From assembly GCF_022179445.1 (NCBI RefSeq), contig NZ_BPQU01000001.1, forward strand, positions 444,984 through 508,983: DNA of 64,000 nucleotides, written 5' to 3'. The stretch's first letter is position 1, and the number at the start of each line of letters is the position of its first letter. A program made the translations under genes and the position numbers. Shown piece by piece: positions 1 through 8,316 of this stretch. This DNA comes from Methylobacterium mesophilicum. GTDB taxonomy: Bacteria > Pseudomonadota > Alphaproteobacteria > Rhizobiales > Beijerinckiaceae. A model generated the notes under the pieces. That model did not search any database. It was given only the letters and a program-made list of their open reading frames with translations, and had not been told where the DNA came from.

Positions 1-265
1 GCGCCTCTTCCGCGCGCAGGTACGGCACGTGCTGGAAGAAATTCGCGTCGGCGTCACCGTCGCGCAGGAGGCCGTTCGGGCGGATATCGCCGGTGGTTTC
101 GATGAGTGTCAGGGGAAACCCTGGATCGAGCGTCCGTTCGACGAACTCGAGGATCTCCGTATGCGGAACCGAGGAGGCGACCACACGGAGGGCCGTAGCG
201 GCTCAGGCTCCGCTGGCGGCCAGCGCAAGCGCTCCGGGTAGAACGCTACGGCGTGTCGTCGTCAT
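1..265 (-). pseudogene. metQ: MetQ/NlpA-type methionine-binding lipoprotein, interrupted by a stop
   Basis: The reverse strand from the ATG at 263-265 encodes a signal-like start (MTTTRRSVLPGALALAASGA), then a TGA at 203-205. The same frame then continues open to the window edge. It reads the start of a mature NlpA/MetQ substrate-binding protein, with a strand (LRVVASSVPHTEIL) and the family hallmark DANFFQHVPYL. In this family the protein captures methionine for the MetNI ABC importer at the periplasmic face. The stop falls exactly at the end of the signal peptide, so the mature domain has no export signal unless the stop is read through or is a sequencing error. The gene runs off the left edge, so its integrity beyond this point is unknown. 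Confidence 0.72.
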
Positions 266-340
266 CGGTGCCTCGCGTTCAGCCGGGGAGGGGGGTGATG
301 GACCGGTTGGTCATCGCCGTTTAGGCGATTCGGGTCACCC

Positions 341-1597
341 TTACTGTGCCGCCGCACTGGCGATTTTCGCCGATCGTTCACCCATCAACACTGCACGTAT
401 GGCGTGCGCGGCTTGATGCGGCGCGCGTTCCAGGGCGCGACGGATCGCCGTGATGGGTCCAGTGCAGACCGAGGACATGACGGGGCGTCCGGGTCGAGCG
501 GTTCCCTTCGACTCGAAACCGACCACAGCGTGGGTCTGAGCTTCGATCGAACGCCCAGCGCGCAGAGGGGCTAGGCCCGGGCTGCCAGGCCGCGCGCGTC
601 TGAGCGTCTCGTCGAGCGTGACGAGGTCACCCTGTGCCACCGCCGCGCAGATGTCGGCATCCGTCGTGTCCGCAAGGATGACGAGACCCAAGGCGTGAAG
701 GGTCGCATCGTCGGCAGACCGGACTTGCCGTCGGAGTTCGGTCGTCGCCCGCCGGCGCAGACCGGCGAGAGCTTCCGCCTCCGTGCGGCCGGCCAAGTAC
801 CCATCACGATACCAAGCCACTGCCGCGTCCACCGAAGCAGGGTTGGCCGTCGCGAAGATCGGCACGTTGTGGAGTATCTCGTCCCGCGCCGCCTGTGGGC
901 TCGAATCGGCATCGAGTGTGGAATCGGGAAAGCGGTCGGTTCCGACCATCCCGGTGACGACGCCCGCCGCGCGCAGCCGGGTGGGTTCCGGAACCCAGAT
1001 ATCCTTGGGCGCCACCGTCATGGTCTGCGCGACGAAATCCGGCGCCACGCCTGCCGCGAGATAGGCTGCCCGTTCGACATCGGGATCGACCGCCTCAATG
1101 CGGCCGCCCGGTCCAAGCTCGTAGGGCGCATGAAAACCGAGTTGCCCGCCCACGGCCAGATAGCGGGCTCGTCCCTGGACGAAGACAAGGGTGCACGCGG
1201 AGGCGCAGGCATCCGGCACGTAGGTCACGAGGTGCCGCCGCGCGACCAGCGCCCCGAGCGCCATAGCTTCATCGACCAAGCCGCCATCGCTGGTGAGGTG
1301 AAGGCGTTCGACGCGCGGGTTCGTCGCGAGCAACGCGGCGACGCGCGCCGCCACGCCCTCCGTGAGATCGCCGGCCAACCGAATATCCCGGCCGCCCGGG
1401 CCGAGGGTTACCCGTGCCGCCACGTCGGATGGCTCTTCGCTGAAAACGCTGGCACGGCCGGCCAACTCCCGCCTCGGGACGGGTGGGCCCCCATCAGAAA
1501 GCGGAGAGATGGCTGCTGCGCAGAGGGCACCGATCATGACAGCGCGCAGCAGCACGCGCGCCGGGAGACCCTGCCCGGGCGTTTGAATCATTGGCAT
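341..1597 (-). CDS. Periplasmic ClpP/crotonase-fold protein (COG3904-like)
   Basis: About 418 residues from the ATG at 1597. An in-frame ATG at 1624 and a GTG at 1627 are alternative starts. An N-terminal hydrophobic stretch (VLLRAVMIGALCAAA) looks like a signal peptide or anchor. The centre has the fold elements of ClpP-like periplasmic proteins: a strand plus turn (LHLTSDGGLVDEA), then ACASACTLVF, where the Ser lies at the nucleophile position, then GQLGFHAPY with the His. The C-terminal 200 residues are helical and unassigned. The family is annotated as predicted periplasmic protease-like protein; substrate and activity are unknown. It stands alone on its strand. Confidence 0.6.
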   Translation of the reverse strand: MPMIQTPGQGLPARVLLRAVMIGALCAAAISPLSDGGPPVPRRELAGRASVFSEEPSDVAARVTLGPGGRDIRLAGDLTEGVAARVAALLATNPRVERLHLTSDGGLVDEAMALGALVARRHLVTYVPDACASACTLVFVQGRARYLAVGGQLGFHAPYELGPGGRIEAVDPDVERAAYLAAGVAPDFVAQTMTVAPKDIWVPEPTRLRAAGVVTGMVGTDRFPDSTLDADSSPQAARDEILHNVPIFATANPASVDAAVAWYRDGYLAGRTEAEALAGLRRRATTELRRQVRSADDATLHALGLVILADTTDADICAAVAQGDLVTLDETLRRARPGSPGLAPLRAGRSIEAQTHAVVGFESKGTARPGRPVMSSVCTGPITAIRRALERAPHQAAHAIRAVLMGERSAKIASAAAQ

Positions 1598-1717
1598 GAT
1601 GTGAGACTCTTGCCTGGAGCGCATCACCCCTCGCCGCCGCCGTCGAAAACGCAGCGCGGCGTCAACCAGAGTGAAGGCGACTATGTCGGACGCTTGAGCC
1701 CGACGACGCAGCAGAAC

Positions 1718-2002
1718 CTATTGAAGGTAGGCGACGAACATCTCGGCGACGGCGCGCGCCGCGTACTCCGCCGGACTTTCGCCCTGCCAGACGGGAAAGG
1801 CCTCGACGATACTTCGCCCAGCGAGGATGCGCGAGACCTCGTCGGCCATGAGACCCTCGTCGAGGGCGTTCGCTAGAGCTGCACGCCCGTGCGCATAATA
1901 GCGCGGCCCACCGAAGTCTGCGGACGTTTCCGAGAAAGCGATACTTGTCGGGAGAGCAGTATTACCGAATGTCGCGAAATATGAATCTGTGTGCGTATTC
2001 AT
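1718..2002 (-). CDS. Hypothetical protein, 94 aa
   Basis: I do not recognise this protein. It is acidic, without signal peptide or membrane segment. Its C-terminal half is alanine-rich and probably helical (AARAVAEMFVAYLQ), with regular codon use for this genome, which supports real coding. It lies about 120 bp upstream of the ClpP-like gene on the same strand and could be co-transcribed with it. The ATG at 2002 is the only good start. Confidence 0.45.
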   Translation of the reverse strand: MNTHTDSYFATFGNTALPTSIAFSETSADFGGPRYYAHGRAALANALDEGLMADEVSRILAGRSIVEAFPVWQGESPAEYAARAVAEMFVAYLQ

Positions 2003-2937
2003 AGCGGATCATCTCTAAGGCATCATCACCGGTTCGCGTCGATTTGATGAGCCGACAGCACCGCGCCGAAGACGAATTTCCAGAGGTGATTTTCTGTAAG
2101 CGCGCGAACATTTCTCCTCCTACCGGCAGCCATGCCGATCTGCCCAAGGATGAGGTATTTTTATTTCACAGATCTAAGAATGTATTTCCAAATGTCTGAC
2201 TTCGCGCAACGCAAAATTGTTGGCCGATGGCTATTTAAGGGAAGGGATTGGTCTCGGACGGGATAGTTCGTGCGTCATCCGACATACGGGTGAAGGGAGG
2301 CGAGTGAGGGGAGGTCAGATCTACGACATCGAATATGCGCACCGAGAGACGTATGAGCCGTATTTTACCGCCTACTGCCTCACCGGTAGCCCTAGAACCC
2401 GTTAGCGCTTGGCAATCCGCAAGCAGGGCGGTCAGTTGCTCGATGACGCCTCGAAAGCTATCGCGCATCGACGTGGTCGGTACGTCCAAGGCAGACAGGC
2501 TGTGCCCGGCAGCGAGACTTTACCCGCTTCTGCTTCCGAGTAGGTCGGGCAAGGGTGATGCTGGAGCAGGGAGGATGCGCGATCGCCCCAAAGAAACGGA
2601 GACGTTCGACCGCTTCCTGCACCGATACGGAACACTCACAGACGCAGACAACCAGATCGACGTTACACCAATGTATATAATTGCGTTGGCTTAAGCGCTA
2701 ATAAATAGTTTGATATTCATCGTTTAACCGGCGCCGGCGAAAGATCTCTACCGAAAGCAATATAATCTGTAAGCCGCTTCAAAAGGAAGATTTCGGCTCT
2801 ATTGAATACTGTGGGTAATTTAAAAAATATATTTATGATATACAAGCTGTTATATACATCGTTTTCTAAAATTAAATCGTAAAATGATAGGAAGTTCTGG
2901 CCATATCATCAGAACTTCATGGACTCTCTGAATCGGA
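2003..2937. other. Long intergenic stretch, partly AT-rich
   Basis: No convincing gene. Several short open frames occur on both strands, none with family resemblance or consistent coding character. The sequence is clearly AT-richer than the rest of the window at about 2140-2220 and 2680-2930, next to the glycosyltransferase gene, and may belong to the same acquired segment. Confidence 0.4.
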
Positions 2938-4116
2938 TCACCAGTCCGGGCTATAGACCGCGCTATAAGATGAATGGTTGGCGCCGCAAGCAGGATCGAC
3001 CATCTTGGCAAGCGCTTTTCGCGCAATCTCAACACGTTGTTGGCGTTCCTCGTGGGGAAATTCTGGGCATCCGAGTACGCTGATACATGCGGAAAGACAG
3101 GCTCGATACTGTCCTGTGTTAAAAGCGATCACAGAAAACTTATCCCGCAATCCATAGTTATACATCCAGTGCTGAACAAAAAGCCCGTCCGTTGGCGCTG
3201 ATAACTCAAGCCCCGATTCGGCATAATGGTACGCTTCGACGTAGCGTTTTTTGTCCTGGCAATATCGGCTGACGTAATAGACTGCCTCAACTCGGCGGGG
3301 GTTGATTGCGATAGCTTTATCGAAGCAGGAAATAACTTCATCAAATGGCTCGTCAAGATTGTCCATCAAAAGGGCAGCGCCCAGATAACTGATGTAGATT
3401 TCCTCCTCCCAAAACCCCATGGTCGTACGGTTGAGGTAGGCCTGCAAAGCTTTACGTTTTTCGCCGCAGTCACGATAACTGTCTGCTAGATAGTACATAT
3501 AGCGCGACAATAGATATGGATCTTTTTCAATCTTCAGAGCTTTTTCGAAAATCTCAGCGTCCTGTGCATACGTGCTCTCATCGCGACGCCGCGCGCCATC
3601 GTGCCCCCGTCGCATTGCGAGCGGCAACGACGTGTCAGTCCAGACCAGTTCCTCACATTCTGCAAACTCGTGCAGGACGCCTCGATAACGCCAGGGCAAC
3701 GCATTCTTAAAAAGCTGCGTCCGTGGGTACCGCATCGTGGTGTCGTGAATTTGTAGGGTGTACCCTGGAGCATCCAGATCTGGCATTTTGTAGTTGACTG
3801 GAAGCGCCGTCCCACCGTGCGCGGCAATCAGCTCGTCGTCGGCATCGATGACGAGCGTGTAGTCCCCATGTGGTCGCGCGAGTTCGAGCGCTTCCGTACG
3901 GTTATGACCAAAATCGACCCATGGACGCTCCAGCAAGGTGCCCGGAACATCGGCCAGGGCGGCACGAATGATGTCCTGCGTTCCATCGGTCGAACCCGTA
4001 TCCACAATGACCCAATGATCAATAATTGCCCGTACTGAGTCGAGGCAGCGCCGAATGACTGGCGCTTCGTTCTTGACGATCATTGACAGGCAGATCTTTT
4101 GACCAGAAGGCGTCAT
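2938..4116 (-). CDS. Family 2 glycosyltransferase with C-terminal TPR-like region
   Basis: About 392 residues. The ATG at 4114-4116 is chosen because GGAAAG precedes it at ribosome-binding distance and the family start (ICLSMIVKNE) follows within ten residues; the frame is open further upstream. The N-terminal 150 residues are a GT-A domain: CLSMIVKNEAP, then HWVIVDTGSTDGT for nucleotide-sugar binding, then VIDADDE as the metal-binding DxD-type motif. The rest is helical with TPR-like repeats (YLADSYRDCGEKRKALQAYL, then ISCFDKAIAINPRR). This subfamily usually decorates surface polysaccharides, though acceptor and sugar cannot be told. Base composition is much less GC-rich than the neighbours, which suggests transfer. 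Confidence 0.82.
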   Translation of the reverse strand: MTPSGQKICLSMIVKNEAPVIRRCLDSVRAIIDHWVIVDTGSTDGTQDIIRAALADVPGTLLERPWVDFGHNRTEALELARPHGDYTLVIDADDELIAAHGGTALPVNYKMPDLDAPGYTLQIHDTTMRYPRTQLFKNALPWRYRGVLHEFAECEELVWTDTSLPLAMRRGHDGARRRDESTYAQDAEIFEKALKIEKDPYLLSRYMYYLADSYRDCGEKRKALQAYLNRTTMGFWEEEIYISYLGAALLMDNLDEPFDEVISCFDKAIAINPRRVEAVYYVSRYCQDKKRYVEAYHYAESGLELSAPTDGLFVQHWMYNYGLRDKFSVIAFNTGQYRACLSACISVLGCPEFPHEERQQRVEIARKALAKMVDPACGANHSSYSAVYSPDW

Positions 4117-4438
4117 CGTAGAATTACTTTCCGACGCGGTGATGCGTCGATTCCGTTGAATGTGATTCCATTTTGTACCGCGACGATGCGACAATCGCAA
4201 AGCGTCGGCCCCACGGAACGCTGCAGTTTTTTCCAACGCAGCGGAACAAACAGTATAATCTGTGGAAATACTATTTCTATTTATTTTATTTCATGTCACT
4301 AGAATCAAATTTTAACTCGATATTTGGCAGAAAATGACTTTTATCTCTTCGGAGTATCAGGATTTGGGCGATTGATCTTATAAAATTGATCCCGGGGACG
4401 CGCTGATCCGACGCGCGCCCGGCGAAGCCTTCGAGATC

Positions 4439-5923
4439 TCATCCCACCAAGCGCGAAGCCTCGCGCACCTGACGGGTGGCGCGGCCTACCTGCTCGCTGG
4501 CCTGGGCGATCGTGTCCATGCCGGCCGCGATGGTCGAGACCCCGTGGGAGACCGTCTGCATACTGCCGGACATCTCGCGCGTGACCGCGGATTGCTCCTC
4601 CACGGCCGCGGCGATGCTCGAAGAGACGTCGCTCAAGGTCCGGATCGTACCCTGGATGGTGTCGATCGCACCGACTGCTTCACGGGTGGCCGACTGGGCG
4701 GCGGCGATCTGATTGCGGATCTGGTCCGTGGCGCGACCCGTCTGTTCGGCGAGAGCCTTGACCTCGGACGCGACGACCGCAAAGCCGCGGCCGGCCTCGC
4801 CGGCGCGCGCCGCCTCGATGGTCGCGTTGAGTGCCAGGAGGTTCGTCTGCGCGGCGATGCCGGCGATGAGCCCGACCACGTCGCCGATCTGCGCGGCTTG
4901 ATCGCTCAAGCCGGAGACGATGCTGCCGGTCTGCTGCGTCTGCGTCACGGCCTGGCCCGCCATCGACGCCGCGTGGCTGACCTGCTGGCTGATCTCGCTC
5001 ACGGAGATCGAAAGTTGCTCGGCGCCGGACGCCATGGCCTGGATATCGATGGAGACGCGGCCGGCGGTATCGGCCGCCGTCCCGGTCTGACGCGTCACGT
5101 CCTCGACGGCTCGGCCGATCGCGTCGAGGTCAGCACCGATCGCCTGCTGGGCCTCGGCGCGACGCTGGCGCTCTCGGACTTGGGCGGTGATGTCGGTTGC
5201 GAACTTGACGACCTTGACCGGTCGCCCGCTCGCATCGTTGATCGGGTTGTAGGTCGCCTGGATCCAGACCTCGCGGCCGTCCTTGCCGATCCGCCGGTAC
5301 TCGGCGGACTGGAATTCGCCGGCCGCCAGCGCTGCCCAGAAGGCGCGATAGGCCTCACTGGACCGTTCCGCGTCGGTAACGAACAGTCCGTGGTGACGTC
5401 CGACGATCTCGTCGAGCCGGTACCCGACGGCGTCTAGAAAGTTCTGGTTGGCGCTCAGGATCGTCCCGTCGAGCGTGAAGGCGATCACCGCCTGAGACTG
5501 GTGAAGCGCGGCGATCTGGCCGTCGAGGTCGAGGGCGCGCAACTTTTGCGACGTGATATCGGTGGCGAACTTGACGATCTTGGTCGGCCTGCCGGCACGA
5601 TCGAGCACCGGGTTGTAGCTCGCCTGGATCCAGACCTCGCGGCCGCCCTTGCCGAAGCGCTTGTATTCCGCGGTCTGGTACGTGCCGAGCCGCAGCTTAT
5701 CCCAGAACTGGCGATAGGCCTCGCCCTCGCGCTCCGCCGGGTCGACGAACAGACTGTGGTGGCGCCCGCGGATCTCGGCGACGGTGTAGCCCATCACTGC
5801 GAGGAAATTGTCGTTGGCATCCAGAATGGTGCCGTCCAGGGCGAATTCGATCGTCGCGAGGGACCGGCTCAGGGCGGCCAGCTTGGCGTCCCGGTCGCGC
5901 GCGCCCGCCAGGCGATTGAACAT
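4439..5923 (-). CDS. Soluble methyl-accepting chemotaxis protein with two PAS domains
   Basis: 494 residues with no membrane segment, so a cytoplasmic receptor. Two PAS domains follow one another at about residues 18-130 and 140-252. Each contains a [11 protein letters not shown] start and ends in KFATDIT, and they are so alike ([15 protein letters not shown] and [15 protein letters not shown]) that they arose by duplication. The C-terminal half is an MCP signalling domain with the hairpin-tip sequence around [26 protein letters not shown]. By family knowledge it would bind CheA/CheW and sense redox or energy state, perhaps through a PAS-bound cofactor. No other chemotaxis gene is nearby. Confidence 0.9.
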   Translation of the reverse strand: MFNRLAGARDRDAKLAALSRSLATIEFALDGTILDANDNFLAVMGYTVAEIRGRHHSLFVDPAEREGEAYRQFWDKLRLGTYQTAEYKRFGKGGREVWIQASYNPVLDRAGRPTKIVKFATDITSQKLRALDLDGQIAALHQSQAVIAFTLDGTILSANQNFLDAVGYRLDEIVGRHHGLFVTDAERSSEAYRAFWAALAAGEFQSAEYRRIGKDGREVWIQATYNPINDASGRPVKVVKFATDITAQVRERQRRAEAQQAIGADLDAIGRAVEDVTRQTGTAADTAGRVSIDIQAMASGAEQLSISVSEISQQVSHAASMAGQAVTQTQQTGSIVSGLSDQAAQIGDVVGLIAGIAAQTNLLALNATIEAARAGEAGRGFAVVASEVKALAEQTGRATDQIRNQIAAAQSATREAVGAIDTIQGTIRTLSDVSSSIAAAVEEQSAVTREMSGSMQTVSHGVSTIAAGMDTIAQASEQVGRATRQVREASRLVG

Positions 5924-6500
5924 GATGTCCTCCGGAAGCTCTGACGGGATGCAAGGCGTGCTGGTGCCGTGCGTCGCGGTTTTTCTTCAGGCGGCTGTAT
6001 CAGGAAGTGGATTGACTGCAGGTTAAATGGTCGAACATGAAATAAACGACGACTGTTTGGCTCGCGGGCCGCGTCCAGCCCGTAGCTTTTAGCGGCGCAC
6101 GCAGGGGTTGCATGCGTAAATATCGTCTCTTAATCTATGATACGCCGTATTTTCCGTTTTTCGTCGATAATTATACACTCGGTCGCGGTAATTCGGCATA
6201 TCTGCCACGCATCGGGCACGATCGTTTCGCCCGCCTACGGTTATCCGAACAGCGACGGCCATCGGTCGCTGAAACATTCAGTGACGAAACGCGAAGTATC
6301 GCTGTGTCATCCGATTGGGCCGCGCACCTTCGCACGCACCCGGTCGGCAGACCCTTTCTAGCTCGTGCGGTTCTGCAACGTGTCCGTGCATTGCACGCGT
6401 ACCCGTCGACCAGTGCGAGGCTGTTCCAATCGCGAGGATTTGAGAGCCGAGCAACGCTGTATCGAACTGGCCGTCTCGAAACGCACCAGAGGACGCACGC
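5924..6500. other. Intergenic region without recognisable gene
   Basis: This holds the promoter region of the chemoreceptor and the downstream end of the uricase gene. A local AT-rich stretch lies at about 6110-6200. The short open frames here show no family features, and I see no RNA gene. Confidence 0.4.
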
Positions 6501-7343
6501 TCAGCCGGTTCGGCCGATCGTCGCCTCGATCCGGCCGGACGGCTCGTCCGTGGGGAGGAACACCGTTCCGGGGTTGTCCAATCCGAACGGCCTGAGATCG
6601 ATCGGCACATAGTGCTTGTTCGGCATCACGAAGGCGATCTCTGCCAGCTCCGGGACCGCGTCGAGCGCGGCCTCGCCCATCCGGTACATGCTGTCCTGCA
6701 CTCCGCGGCTGTAACGCGTCCCGAACACCGTCAGCAGCGTCGAGAGGATCCGCGCGTTCGCCACCTCGTAATCCGCCGGAGGCGACGACCAGGTCCAGGT
6801 GGCGTCCATGCTCGTGGCGGCGATACGGTCGGTGGCGTCCGGCAAAGTGCGGTAGCCGTCTGCGACGAAGCCGGTCCAGCCGGATTGCGTGGTCTTCATG
6901 AAGGTGTAGCCGCGCAAGCCCGACGACAGGATCGACCCCGAGCGGTCCGCGTGCAGCCCAACGAAGCCGAAGCCGTTGCCGTCGCGGGTGAAGGTATGGC
7001 CGTGCGGTATTCCCGCGATGGCGTGACGCAGCCAGCGGGTCTCCTCGGCCTCGATCGCCACGGCCTCGACCTGCGGGTAGGTGTCGAGCAGGACCTTTGC
7101 AACGGCAGTCACGAACGCTTCCGCATTCAGGGACGGGTTCTTGGCCGCCGTCACGTTGACGATGTTCTTCATGCTGTCCGTGGCGATGCAGGCCCGATTG
7201 TCGCCTTGTATCCAAGCGTCCTCAAATTGACCCGTCAGGATCACCGACAGCGTCAGCTCCCGCGGCACATGGTAGTCGCCGGAACGGGTCAACCGTAGGA
7301 CCCGGACGCGATCCTTGCCATACCGCGATGCTATCAGAGCCAT
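6501..7343 (-). CDS. Urate oxidase (uricase)
   Basis: 280 residues, close to the usual length. It oxidises urate with O2 to 5-hydroxyisourate in a cofactor-free reaction. Visible catalytic signatures match characterised uricases: the early Lys10 in RYGKDRV, the T-D-S motif (Thr55) followed by MKN, the His in NKHYVPIDL, and the C-terminal EPSGRIEATIGR. The ATG at 7343 is preceded by GGAGATC at proper distance. The gene is divergent from the molybdenum hydroxylase operon over a 145-bp spacer, so the two probably share a regulated promoter region. No hydroxyisourate hydrolase or OHCU decarboxylase is in the window, so later steps must be encoded elsewhere. Confidence 0.93.
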   Translation of the reverse strand: MALIASRYGKDRVRVLRLTRSGDYHVPRELTLSVILTGQFEDAWIQGDNRACIATDSMKNIVNVTAAKNPSLNAEAFVTAVAKVLLDTYPQVEAVAIEAEETRWLRHAIAGIPHGHTFTRDGNGFGFVGLHADRSGSILSSGLRGYTFMKTTQSGWTGFVADGYRTLPDATDRIAATSMDATWTWSSPPADYEVANARILSTLLTVFGTRYSRGVQDSMYRMGEAALDAVPELAEIAFVMPNKHYVPIDLRPFGLDNPGTVFLPTDEPSGRIEATIGRTG

Positions 7344-7488
7344 GATGATCTCCGAGAGGATGTTCGAAGCCTGAGCTTAGGACCGGAGGCGCCATATCTC
7401 CACCGCGTCCCTTGACCGACGCCGCGCATCGGCCGGCATATGGTGAGGCCGAACAGCGATCCGGGCGATTCGAGGCCAAGGAGGGCGT

Positions 7489-8316
7489 GTGGACCTCAAC
7501 ACGATCGACACCATCCTCCGCCCGAATGCGCGTGCCGATCTGCCGGATTGGCAGGACGGCGACGCCTGTCTGGCCGGCGGGACTTGGCTGTTCTCGGAGC
7601 CGCAGCCGACGACGCGGCGGCTCGTCGACCTCGCGTCGCTCGGCTGGTCGCCGCATGCCGTCGATCCCGACGGCCTGACGTTGGCGGCGACCTGCACCAT
7701 AGCCCAACTCGACCGGCTGGAACTGCCATCGAACTGGATTGCAGCTCCGCTCGTCGGGCAGTGCTGCCGGGCCCTGCTGGGGTCGTTCAAGATCTGGAAC
7801 GTCGCGACGGTCGGCGGCAACCTGTGCATGGCCCTGCCGGCCGGGCCCATGACCGCGCTAACCGCGGCTCTCGAGGCGACCTGCGTGATCTGGGCATCGG
7901 ATGGCGGCGAGCGCCGTCTCCCGGTCACGGAATTCGTCCTCGGGCCGCAACGGAATGCACTCCGACCGGGGGAGATCCTGCGCAGCGTGATCATCCCGGC
8001 CGCCGCCCTGACCCGCCGCACCGCGTTCCGGCGCATCAGTTTGAGTCCGAACGGCCGTTCGGGGGCGCTGCTGATCGGCACCAGAGAGTCCGACGGCGCC
8101 TTCGCGCTCACCGTCACGGCCTCGATCCGCAAGCCCCTGCGCCTTGCGTTCGCGGGCCTGCCGGATCGCCGGGAACTCGCCCGGGCACTGGACGCCGCGA
8201 TCCCGGACGACCTCTGGTACGACGACGTGCACGGAAAGCCGGAGTGGCGGGCGCACATGACCCGCCACCTCGCGGAGGAGATCCGCGACGCGCTGGCCGA
8301 CGAGGCTGCGGCATGA
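7489..8316 (+). CDS. FAD-binding subunit of xanthine dehydrogenase-type molybdenum hydroxylase
   Basis: 275 residues with a GTG start preceded by AAGGAGG. The domain is the FAD-binding fold of the CO-dehydrogenase medium subunit family: AGGTWL near residue 30 (usual form AGGTDL) and ATVGGNLC near residue 110, both of which contact FAD. It would pass electrons from the [2Fe-2S] centres to NAD or another acceptor. The stop overlaps the next gene's start (ATGA), so the two subunits are translationally coupled. It is somewhat short: the C-terminal lid domain is reduced. Its place opposite uricase and before a purine permease points to xanthine/hypoxanthine as substrate. Confidence 0.86.
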   Translation: MDLNTIDTILRPNARADLPDWQDGDACLAGGTWLFSEPQPTTRRLVDLASLGWSPHAVDPDGLTLAATCTIAQLDRLELPSNWIAAPLVGQCCRALLGSFKIWNVATVGGNLCMALPAGPMTALTAALEATCVIWASDGGERRLPVTEFVLGPQRNALRPGEILRSVIIPAAALTRRTAFRRISLSPNGRSGALLIGTRESDGAFALTVTASIRKPLRLAFAGLPDRRELARALDAAIPDDLWYDDVHGKPEWRAHMTRHLAEEIRDALADEAAA

